From: an uncultured Eubacteriales bacterium
GTDB taxonomy: Bacteria > Bacillota > Clostridia > Oscillospirales > Oscillospiraceae
Assembly: GCA_902477055.1 (NCBI GenBank)
Contig: CABSFY010000056.1
Location: forward strand, 1 to 14,901
Direction of reading: 5' to 3'
DNA: 14,901 nucleotides
The position numbers and the translations under genes were made by a program. How positions within the stretch are numbered: the stretch's first letter is position 1; every line of letters starts with the position of its first letter. Below the pieces are notes generated by a model, which was not told where the DNA came from, made no database searches, and saw only the letters and a list, made by a program, of their open reading frames with translations. Shown here in pieces: positions 7,219 through 13,414 of the stretch.

Positions 7219-7977
7219 ATGTATTTTGATTCCCATGCGCATTTGGACGACGCGCGGTTTGACGGCGAGCGGGAGGAAATTTTTGCGACGCTGGCGGACC
7301 ACGGGGTCGGGCTGATTATGAACGTCGGGTGCGATCTGCCGTCCTCGGAGCGGTCGGTCGCGTTGGCGGAGCGGTATCCGTTCGTCTACGCCGCCGTCGG
7401 CAGCCATCCGGACGATGCCGGCCATGTGGACGGGCGGCTTCTGGACCGCTACCGCGCCCTGGCCGCACATCCGAAGGTTCGGGCCATCGGCGAGATCGGG
7501 CTGGACTATCATTATGAGGATGTGCCGCGCGCGCAGCAGATCATCGCCTTTGAGCAGCAGCTCGAATTGGCCGAGGCGCTGCACAAGCCGGTCATTGTCC
7601 ATGAGCGCGAGGCCCACGCCGACGCGATGGACATCGTGCGGCGGCACCCGGATGTGCGCGGCGTGTTTCACTGCTTTTCCGGCGCGAAGGAGCTGGCGCT
7701 CTGGCTCGTCGAGCGGGGGTGGTACATCGGGTTCACCGGCGTTTTGACCTTTAAGAATGCGCGAAAGGCCGTCGAGGTGGCACAGGCGCTGCCGCTTGAC
7801 CGCATTTTGATCGAAACCGACTGCCCATACATGGCCCCGGAGCCGTATCGCGGCCGCCGCAATGACAGCCGCTACGTGCCGCTGGTGGCGAAAAAGCTCG
7901 CCGAGCTGCGCGATCTCACCCCGGAGGAGGCGGGCCGCATCACGACGGAAAACGCCCGGAGATTGTACGGGATTTGA
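7219..7977 (+). CDS. tatD: TatD family metal-dependent deoxyribonuclease
   Basis: A 252-residue TatD-family TIM-barrel hydrolase, the usual length for the family. The metal ligands are recognisable: H6 and H8 (DSHAHLD), E92 (GEIGLDYHY), H128 (IVHERE), H151 (FHCFSG) and D201 (ETDCPYMAP). The family ending YRGRRNDSRYVPLVAKKLAELR is present. Members act as Mg-dependent 3'-5' DNA exonucleases or endonucleases in the cytosol. The frame is open upstream to 7102, but that part is coded by the intergenic repeat; the ATG at 7219 with GAGGT (7208-7212) upstream matches the family start. No clear promoter is seen. The gene stands alone between two directly repeated copies of the palindromic repeat. Confidence 0.93.
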   Translation: MYFDSHAHLDDARFDGEREEIFATLADHGVGLIMNVGCDLPSSERSVALAERYPFVYAAVGSHPDDAGHVDGRLLDRYRALAAHPKVRAIGEIGLDYHYEDVPRAQQIIAFEQQLELAEALHKPVIVHEREAHADAMDIVRRHPDVRGVFHCFSGAKELALWLVERGWYIGFTGVLTFKNARKAVEVAQALPLDRILIETDCPYMAPEPYRGRRNDSRYVPLVAKKLAELRDLTPEEAGRITTENARRLYGI

Positions 7978-8067
7978 GGGTTTGCTAACCGTTGCGCGTG
8001 GGAATTGTCAGTGGTTTGCAGACAGCAAATCAGCATTACTAGTCGGAAGTCGAAACTGCCAGCAATT

Positions 8068-8107
8068 GGCGGGCAAAGCCCGCCGTCCTTGCGCTTAACG
8101 CAAGGAC
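8068..8107. repeat. Two adjacent perfect hairpins downstream of tatD
   Basis: GGCGGGC (8068-8074) pairs with GCCCGCC (8078-8084) around AAA. Directly after it, GTCCTTGCG (8085-8093) pairs with CGCAAGGAC (8099-8107). There is no T-tract, so a role as tatD terminator is doubtful, but they could stabilise the 3' end of its mRNA. The rest of 7978-8110 shows no gene. Confidence 0.7.
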
Positions 8108-8112
8108 GCAAT

Positions 8113-8278
8113 CCCTCAGTCAGCTCCGCTGACAGGTCTCGCTGCGGCTCGGTCACCTCGCGGCTCTGACATGCCACCGGCATGTCATTCACTCCCGCGA
8201 GGCCGCTTCGCTACCCTTTGCACAAGGGAGCCTTTCGACTGCGCACCATCCAAGGGCTTCCCTGTGTAAGGGAAGCTG
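8113..8278 (-). repeat. Palindromic interspersed repeat, copy 3
   Basis: This has the same orientation as copy 2 and the same nested palindrome. It includes the GTCAGC/GCTGAC hairpin (about 8119-8133) and, at the other end, TTTGCACAAGGGAGCC and the CTTCCCT/AGGGAAG hairpin (about 8258-8275), which match the left flank of copy 1. It is a near full-length copy, so the unit is about 170-180 bp. Confidence 0.85.
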
Positions 8279-8305
8279 TCACGCGGAGCGTGAGGGAAGG
8301 ATTGT

Positions 8306-8330
8306 TTTCGCGCCAAAGGCGCGAAATTTT
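8306..8330. terminator. Terminator-like hairpin
   Basis: TTTCGCGCC (8306-8314) pairs with GGCGCGAAA (8318-8326) around AAA and is followed by TTTT on the plus strand. It could terminate transcription coming from tatD, but it lies over 300 bases after the stop codon and may equally be part of the repeat field. Confidence 0.5.
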
Positions 8331-8360
8331 AATCGTGCCGACAGGCTCACCTATTATATT

Positions 8361-8395
8361 ATTCACTATTCACTGTTCACCATTCACTATTCACT
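8361..8395. repeat. Tandem 7-bp repeat (ATTCACT x5)
   Basis: Five contiguous heptamers: ATTCACT, ATTCACT, GTTCACC, ATTCACT, ATTCACT. Only the middle unit differs. It lies in the non-coding stretch 120-150 bases upstream of the helicase promoter. Confidence 0.9.
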
Positions 8396-8411
8396 AAATC
8401 GACACTGCCAA

Positions 8412-8440
8412 CGGCGGGGCGTCGAGGACGCCGCCCCCTA
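8412..8440 (-). repeat. GTAGGG-type hairpin, inverted copy
   Basis: GGCGTC (8418-8423) pairs with GACGCC (8427-8432) within GGCGGGG...CCGCCCCC and is followed by CTAC. It closely resembles the element at 6886-6913, which has the same GTCGAGGACGCC core. Confidence 0.75.
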
Positions 8441-8512
8441 CAGGCGGCTATCGGACTGCCTGCACGCGGCGGGCTGAAGGCGGCAAAAAATTGCCTGTTT
8501 GTGGCGAAAACG

Positions 8513-8541
8513 TTGCAACTTGGTGCGAAATCTGATATAAT
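8513..8541 (+). promoter_or_regulatory. Promoter of the DEAD-box helicase / DprA-like operon
   Basis: TTGCAA (8513-8518) as -35, a 17-base spacer and a perfect TATAAT (8536-8541). The helicase start codon is 31 bases beyond the -10. Confidence 0.85.
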
Positions 8542-8572
8542 AAAGTGAAATTTTAGCAAATGAGGCATACAC

Positions 8573-9751
8573 ATGGAACAAGAAAAGACATTTCGGGAGC
8601 TTGGAATCGACGAGCGCATCCTGCACGCCCTGGACGACAAGGGTCTGAGCGTCCCGACGAAGGTCCAGCAGGAGGCAATCGGCCCGCTGATGGACTGGCG
8701 CGACGTGATCGCCAAGGCGCCGACCGGCACGGGCAAGACCTTCGCCTTCGGCATCCCGATGATCCAGCACATTGACCCGGAAAACGAGCAGATTCAGGCG
8801 CTCGTCCTCGCCCCGACGCGGGAGCTGGCGCTCCAGATCGGCGATGAGCTGCGCGGCCTGCTGACCTACCGGCCGGAGATTCGCGTGACGGTCGTCTACG
8901 GCGGCCAGCGCATGGAGCCGCAGATCAAGAGCCTCGCGAAGCATCCGCAGATCCTGGTCGCGACACCGGGCCGCCTGATGGATCACTACAACCACAAAAA
9001 GGTCCGCTTCGACGGCATCAAGACCGTTATTCTCGACGAGGCCGACCGGATGCTCGACATGGGCTTCTTCGACGACGTGACGAACATCCTCAACCGCATC
9101 AAAAACCGCGTCAATCTCGGCCTGTTCTCCGCGACCATCTCGCAGGAGGTCATGACGGTGAGCTGGATGTACCAGCGCGACGAGGTGGAGATCACCGTCG
9201 CCCCCACCGCCGAGAGCAAGCCCGACATCGATCAGTACAGCATCACCGTCCCGCGCATGGAAAAGGAAACGGCGATGGTCCGCATCCTGAAGTCCGGCGC
9301 GTTTGAGCGGGTGATTGTGTTCTGTAACACAAAGGTAATGTGCCAGCGTCTGAGCGACGACCTGCGCCGCGCCGGCATCGCCGCCGACTGCCTCCACGGC
9401 GATATCAAGCAGGCGACGCGCGAAAAGACGATGGCCGCCTTCCGCACCGGGAAGCTGCCGGTGCTCATCGCGACGGATGTGGCCTCGCGCGGCATCGACG
9501 TGGACGACGTGGACGGCGTAATTAACTATGACGTGCCGGACGAGAACGAATACTACGTCCACCGTATCGGCCGCACCGGCCGCGCACAGAAGAAGGGCAT
9601 CGCCTTCACGCTCATCGGCTCGTTCCCCGAAAAGGCGAAGCTCGACGAGATCGCGAAGTTCTCGCAATACCACATTACGCCGATGATTTTTGACGAATAC
9701 GGCTGTCTGGTCCCTGCCCCGGAGGAGGAGCAGCCGAAAAGAACCCGCTGA
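8573..9751 (+). CDS. DEAD-box ATP-dependent RNA helicase
   Basis: A 392-residue helicase consisting of the two RecA-like domains with almost no C-terminal extension. Motifs in order: Q motif with PTKVQ (28-32), APTGTGKT (49-56), PTRELALQ (81-88), YGGQ, TPGRLMD, DEAD (155-158), SAT (186-188), VIVFCNTK (247-254), ATDVASRGIDV (300-310) and HRIGRTGR (330-337). All catalytic residues are intact. Such enzymes unwind short RNA duplexes in ribosome assembly, mRNA decay or cold adaptation. The lack of a basic tail or RNA-recognition domain means the specific orthologue (CshA, CshB or other) cannot be named. The ATG has GAGG (8562-8565) seven bases upstream. The stop codon overlaps the next ATG (TGATG), indicating translational coupling. 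Confidence 0.95.
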   Translation: MEQEKTFRELGIDERILHALDDKGLSVPTKVQQEAIGPLMDWRDVIAKAPTGTGKTFAFGIPMIQHIDPENEQIQALVLAPTRELALQIGDELRGLLTYRPEIRVTVVYGGQRMEPQIKSLAKHPQILVATPGRLMDHYNHKKVRFDGIKTVILDEADRMLDMGFFDDVTNILNRIKNRVNLGLFSATISQEVMTVSWMYQRDEVEITVAPTAESKPDIDQYSITVPRMEKETAMVRILKSGAFERVIVFCNTKVMCQRLSDDLRRAGIAADCLHGDIKQATREKTMAAFRTGKLPVLIATDVASRGIDVDDVDGVINYDVPDENEYYVHRIGRTGRAQKKGIAFTLIGSFPEKAKLDEIAKFSQYHITPMIFDEYGCLVPAPEEEQPKRTR

Positions 9752-10617
9752 TGCGCCGCGCCGAGGAGCTGCTGCTCCTGCTGTGCCACCCGCTGGGGCA
9801 GCCGGTGCAGCCGCTGCGCGGATGGGAATACCGGGAGCTGGCCGCGCGATTTTCCGACGCGCCGCCGCCGGACGAGGCGCTGACGGCTCCGGCGCTGGAG
9901 CGGCTGGGCTTTCCGTCGGAGGAAGCAGCGCGAATCGTCGCCCTCGCCGAGCGGCAGGAGGTGCTGGAGCGCTATTTGGCGCAGCCCGGCCTCACGGTCA
10001 TCACGCGGCTTGACGAGCGCTTCCCCGCCGCCCTGCGGAAGCTGGGAACGGCCTGCCCGCCGGCGCTGTTTCTGCGCGGCGATCCGGCGCTGCTGCAAGT
10101 GCCGTGCCTCGCACTGACCGGTTCACGGCGCATCCGCCCGGAAAACGAGCGCTTCGCCGCTGCAACCGGTACACTGGCCGCGCGGGAAAACCGGGTCTTG
10201 GTTTCCGGCGGCGCGATGGGCGCAGACACGGCGGCCCAGAACGCCTGCCTCCGCGACGGAGGAAGGGTGATCTGCTTCATCCCGGATGCGCTGGCAGACC
10301 ATCCGGCGCGGAAAAACGTCCTGTTTTGCAGCGACGAGGGCTGGGATTTGCCTTTTTCGGCGGCACGCGCCCTGCGCCGCAACCTTTTTATCTACGCCCT
10401 CGGCGGCACCGCCTTCGTCGCGCAGTGTACGGCAGGCAGCGGCGGGACCTGGAACGGCGCAACAGAGAGCCTGAAGCGCCGCCTCTCTGAGGTTTACGTC
10501 TATGCCGACGGCTCGGCCGATGCCGCAGCGCTGGTGCGCGAGGGGGCCATCCCGCTGACCGTCGCCCCCCGGTTTTTGAGCGAACTGCCGCCGAAGGAAT
10601 TATCCATTTTCGATTGA
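9751..10617 (+). CDS. Divergent DprA/Smf-like protein
   Basis: A 288-residue protein with a C-terminal Rossmann-type DprA/Smf domain. Family marks are LGTACPPALFLRGDPALL (98-115), LTGSRRIRPENE (122-133), VLVSGGAMGADTAAQNACLRDGG (149-171) and RRNLFIYALG (209-218), with GSGGTWNGA (229-237) in place of the usual SGSL-type loop. DprA loads RecA on single-stranded DNA during transformation. Here the canonical SGLARGID motif reads SGGAMGAD and the usual C-terminal winged-helix domain is absent, so ssDNA loading should not be assumed. The N-terminal 90 residues are a weakly conserved helical region. Its ATG overlaps the helicase stop (TGATG) and has no close Shine-Dalgarno, so translation is probably coupled. 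Other members of this fold bind nucleotide ligands; the function here is unknown. Confidence 0.75.
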   Translation: MRRAEELLLLLCHPLGQPVQPLRGWEYRELAARFSDAPPPDEALTAPALERLGFPSEEAARIVALAERQEVLERYLAQPGLTVITRLDERFPAALRKLGTACPPALFLRGDPALLQVPCLALTGSRRIRPENERFAAATGTLAARENRVLVSGGAMGADTAAQNACLRDGGRVICFIPDALADHPARKNVLFCSDEGWDLPFSAARALRRNLFIYALGGTAFVAQCTAGSGGTWNGATESLKRRLSEVYVYADGSADAAALVREGAIPLTVAPRFLSELPPKELSIFD

Positions 10618-10652
10618 CTTTGAGCAAATCGCAGAAAAATGCAAATTTTCAG

Positions 10653-10681
10653 TTGATTTTGGCAAATAATTAAGGTATAAT
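10653..10681 (+). promoter_or_regulatory. Promoter of glmS
   Basis: TTGATT (10653-10658) as -35, a 17-base spacer and a perfect TATAAT (10676-10681). Transcription would start at about 10688, leaving an untranslated leader of only about 38 bases. Confidence 0.88.
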
Positions 10682-10720
10682 CTCCGTATGTCAAGAACGA
10701 TCAAGACATACGGAGGTTTT
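10682..10720 (+). promoter_or_regulatory. Inverted repeat over the glmS start site and Shine-Dalgarno
   Basis: CTCCGTATGTC (10682-10692) and GACATACGGAG (10705-10715) form a perfect 11-bp inverted repeat with a 12-base centre, starting one base into the end of the -10 box. The right arm contains the GGAGG of the glmS ribosome binding site and is followed by GTTTTATTTT. The site could be a protein operator. For transcripts arriving from dprA it would form a terminator-like hairpin that also hides the Shine-Dalgarno. Transcripts starting at the promoter would lack most of the left arm. Confidence 0.75.
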
Positions 10721-10725
10721 ATTTT

Positions 10726-12567
10726 ATGTGTGGAATCGTAGGCTATACCGGACGACAGCAGGCTGCGCCGCTCCTTCTGGATGGGCTGGCGAAGCTGGAA
10801 TACCGCGGCTACGACTCGGCCGGCATCTGCGTTATCGGCGATGCGGCCTGGCAGATTTCTAAAACAAAGGGCCGTCTGGCCGCATTGCAGGAGCTGACCA
10901 ACCACGGCGCTTCCCTGCACGGCACGGTCGGCATCGGCCATACCCGCTGGGCCACCCACGGCGCTCCGTCGCACGTGAACTCCCATCCGCAGGTTTCTAC
11001 CAACGAAAAAATCAGCCTTGTGCATAACGGCATTATTGAAAATTACCTGTATCTGCGCGAATTTCTGCTGGCGCACGGCAAGACGTTCGCGTCCGAAACG
11101 GACACCGAGGTCGCCGCGAACCTATTGGAGTATCTTTACGAGGAAACCGGTGACCTCGTCACGGCCGTCCACCGCGCAACGGAAATGCTGGAGGGCAGCT
11201 ACGCCTTTGGCATCCTGTGCATCGACTTCCCCGGCCGGATTCTGGCCGTAAAGAAGGACAGCCCGCTGATCTTCGGCTTCGGCGAGGGCGAGAACTTCAT
11301 CGCCTCGGACGTTCCGGCCATTTTGAAGCACACCCGCGAGGTCGTGTACCTCAACGACGGCGATATGGTCGATTTCGACGCGGATCACGTCACGTTCTAT
11401 AACGCGCTCGGCGAGCGCGTGGAAAAGCAGCCGGAGCATATCACATGGGAGATGTCCGACGCGGAGAAGGGCGGCTACCCACACTTCATGCTGAAGGAAA
11501 TTTTCGACCAGCCCAAGGCCCTGCGCGACACCATCCAGCCGCGCGTGAAGAATGGCCGCGTTGTGTTTGACGACCTGACGCTCTCGGCGGACTATCTGCG
11601 CGGCGTGCGGCGCATCTATATCGTGGCCTGCGGCTCGGCGAGCTACGTCGGCTACTGCGGCAAATACATTCTCGAAAAGACCTGCCGCATCCCGGTCGAG
11701 GCCATTCCCGCCTCGGAATTCCGCTATTCCGAGCCGGTGCTGGGTGACGACACGTTGGTCATCATCATCAGCCAGTCCGGCGAAACGGCGGACTCCCTTG
11801 CCGCCCTCCGCTCGGCCAAGGAGCTGGGTGCGCGGACGCTGGCCGTCGTCAACGTGGTCGGCAGCGCCATTTCCAAGGCGGCGGACGACGTGATCTATAC
11901 CTGGGCCGGCCCGGAGATCGCCGTGGCGACAACGAAGGCCTTTTCCACGCAGCTTGCCGTCGTGTACCTGCTGGCGCTGTACATCGGCGACCTGCTCGGC
12001 ACGGTTCGCCCGGCGGAGTATGCTGGAATTCTCGCCGCGCTGGAGCAGCTGCCGGAGCTGGTGGCCGGTATCCTGACGCAGGACCACCTGAATACGATCG
12101 AAAAGATGGCCGAGGCGCTGTGCAACCATCATGACGTGTTCTTCATCGGCCGGAATCTCGACAGTGCCATCTGCCGCGAGGGCAGCCTGAAGCTGCAAGA
12201 GATTGCCTACGTCCATTCCGAGGCCTATGCCGCCGGTGAGCTGAAGCACGGCCCGATCTCGCTCATCGAGGACGGCACGCTCGTCATCGCGCTGGCCACC
12301 GTGCCGGAGCTGTTTGAAAAGACCATGTCCAACGTCAAGGAGGTCAAGGCGCGCGGCGCGAACGTCCTCGGCGTCATCACGGAAAACATGGTTCCCGAGG
12401 CCCAGAAAACCGTGGACCGCTATCTGGCCGTGCCGAAAACGCATCCGCTGCTTCAGCCGAGCCTGAACGTCGTCCCGCTCCAGATCTTCGCCTACTACGT
12501 TGCCCTCGCCCGCGGCTGCGATGTCGATAAGCCCCGCAACCTCGCCAAATCCGTCACCGTCGAGTAA
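10726..12567 (+). CDS. glmS: Glutamine--fructose-6-phosphate aminotransferase (isomerizing)
   Basis: A 613-residue full-length GlmS. It makes glucosamine-6-phosphate from fructose-6-phosphate and glutamine, the entry step to UDP-GlcNAc and peptidoglycan. The N-terminal class II glutaminase domain has the nucleophile Cys2 (MCGIVGYTG), YRGYDSAG, HTRWATHG and HNGIIEN. Two SIS sugar-isomerase domains follow, with VACGSASYVG, SQSGETADS, ATTKAFSTQ and ELKHGPISLIEDG. The C-terminus DKPRNLAKSVTVE is the family signature with the catalytic Lys. The start is fixed by the Cys2 requirement and by GGAGG (10712-10716) nine bases upstream. It has its own promoter and a terminator after the stop. The leader is too short for the glmS ribozyme found in many Firmicutes. 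Confidence 0.99.
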   Translation: MCGIVGYTGRQQAAPLLLDGLAKLEYRGYDSAGICVIGDAAWQISKTKGRLAALQELTNHGASLHGTVGIGHTRWATHGAPSHVNSHPQVSTNEKISLVHNGIIENYLYLREFLLAHGKTFASETDTEVAANLLEYLYEETGDLVTAVHRATEMLEGSYAFGILCIDFPGRILAVKKDSPLIFGFGEGENFIASDVPAILKHTREVVYLNDGDMVDFDADHVTFYNALGERVEKQPEHITWEMSDAEKGGYPHFMLKEIFDQPKALRDTIQPRVKNGRVVFDDLTLSADYLRGVRRIYIVACGSASYVGYCGKYILEKTCRIPVEAIPASEFRYSEPVLGDDTLVIIISQSGETADSLAALRSAKELGARTLAVVNVVGSAISKAADDVIYTWAGPEIAVATTKAFSTQLAVVYLLALYIGDLLGTVRPAEYAGILAALEQLPELVAGILTQDHLNTIEKMAEALCNHHDVFFIGRNLDSAICREGSLKLQEIAYVHSEAYAAGELKHGPISLIEDGTLVIALATVPELFEKTMSNVKEVKARGANVLGVITENMVPEAQKTVDRYLAVPKTHPLLQPSLNVVPLQIFAYYVALARGCDVDKPRNLAKSVTVE

Positions 12568-12620
12568 TCGCCCGGCGATTGCCGGAAGGCCCGGATGGCG
12601 CGAAAGAAAACCAATACACC

Positions 12621-12657
12621 AAAGCGGTGCAGCCCAATCGGACTGCACCGCTTTATA
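12621..12657 (+). terminator. Terminator of glmS
   Basis: AAAGCGGTGCAG (12621-12632) pairs perfectly with CTGCACCGCTTT (12643-12654) around a 10-base loop, 53 bases after the glmS stop. The T-tract is only TTT followed by ATACTATA, so termination may be incomplete. Confidence 0.8.
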
Positions 12658-12741
12658 CTATATGAAAATAAATCGTATCGAGTCGTTCAAAGCCACACCA
12701 TCACCGGCAGTGCTCTCATCGTGCAAACCACATATCATACT

Positions 12742-12882
12742 AGAATCTGTTAAAAAGCTTGAAAAGCTTTTTATAGCGCCAACGGCGCGTCAGATTCTGC
12801 ATGAGACGTCGCATCGTGCGTTCGCACGATGCGAGTGTGCGCAGCACACGGGATTCTTGATTCAATATTTTAATCAAGAATC
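12742..12882. other. Dense hairpin array, candidate structured RNA or palindromic element
   Basis: This 141-base non-coding stretch is mostly self-complementary. AGAATCTG (12742-12749) and CAGATTCT (12791-12798) enclose two hairpins, AAAAAGCTT/AAGCTTTTT (12752-12772) and GCGCC/GGCGC (12776-12788), giving a compact three-way junction. It is followed by a 22-base hairpin GCATCGTGC/GCACGATGC (12811-12832), GTGTGC/GCACAC (12835-12849) and GATTCTTGATT/AATCAAGAATC (12852-12882). It follows the glmS terminator and has no promoter that I can see. Confidence 0.7.
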
Positions 12883-12927
12883 AGTATCAGGTCATTTTTG
12901 ATAAAAACGGAACACACTGCCAAGTCT

Positions 12928-13082
12928 GTCATTGCGATGTCGCAGCCGTTGGCGGCTTTGCCGCCTTACGGATGCGGCCACTCCGCTTGCCGGTCGGAGC
13001 AAAGCGACGCGGCAATCCGTAACCCCCGTCCCTATTGCACCCCGCACTCTGAGATTGCCACGGCCTTTAGGCTCGCAATGAC
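12928..13082. repeat. MITE-like palindromic element
   Basis: A segment of about 155 bp has 10-bp terminal inverted repeats, GTCATTGCGA (12928-12937) and TCGCAATGAC (13073-13082). Inner pairs are TTACGGAT (12966-12973)/ATCCGTAA (13015-13022) and GGCAATC (13011-13017)/GATTGCC (13053-13059). GC content is high and no protein is coded. Related ends are common in intergenic repeats of many bacteria. No target duplication is clear. The rest of 12568-13118 holds no gene. Confidence 0.75.
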
Positions 13083-13118
13083 CGCGCTTTGATGCAAAGG
13101 CAAATTTATAGTAGTATA

Positions 13119-13148
13119 GAAAAAGCCCTACCATTTCTGGCAGAGCTT
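13119..13148 (-). terminator. Outer terminator of the 5S-tail array
   Basis: Read on the minus strand, AAGCTCTGCC and GGTAGGGCTT form a 10-bp stem (13123-13132 with 13139-13148) around a 6-base loop, followed by TTTTTCT. Two positions that are mismatched in plus-strand RNA become G-U pairs in minus-strand RNA, which supports the minus orientation. It follows a 5S-tail fragment (13152-13172). Confidence 0.75.
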
Positions 13149-13309
13149 CATGTTGGCGTTACCTGTTTTCACAGTTAGAAGCAGCTATCGTCCTGCCGTG
13201 AAGCGGGCTGCCGGTGGCAGGCCGCAAGGCAGAGCGGTTGGCAGTTGCGCAAGCGCAGCTTTCCGGCGAAAAGTCGTCTGCATTTCGATAGAAAAAAGCC
13301 CTACCATTT
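13135..13309 (-). repeat. 5S-tail/terminator direct repeat, copy A
   Basis: About 175 bases repeated at 14507-14682 with roughly nine differences by eye. On the minus strand it reads: right half of a terminator (13296-13305), a GC-rich spacer, then a fragment matching the last 21 bases of the 5S rRNA (13152-13172, one mismatch) and the start of another terminator. The 5S likeness continues weakly as GCAGCTATCGTC. The terminator half at the 13309 edge is broken off at its loop. Confidence 0.85.
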
Positions 13310-13414
13310 GGGAAGGAAGGGACTCCAATGATTTGTATTTAGCTTTTTTCGCGGATTGTGGTGTCATAATCCGATGCTTGCTATCCCTGTGGACACGACG
13401 GCAAATGCTTCGTA

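Noticed and set aside
8361..8395. CRISPR array
   Set aside because: The units are 7 bases and contiguous with no spacers; no cas genes are present.
10618..10725. glmS ribozyme/riboswitch
   Set aside because: The space is too short after the promoter and I see no ribozyme core; the palindrome there explains the structure.
11122..12648. A 508-codon open frame on the minus strand across glmS
   Set aside because: It is the antisense shadow of glmS, with no recognisable domain or ribosome binding site.
12661..12901. Possible 79-codon gene downstream of glmS
   Set aside because: It would be coded almost wholly by perfect hairpins, has no Shine-Dalgarno and no recognisable domain.
13347..13375. 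Terminator of the APH-family gene (CGGATT/AATCCG stem)
   Set aside because: The stem is short with a 10-base loop, and on the minus strand it is followed by A residues, not a T-tract.
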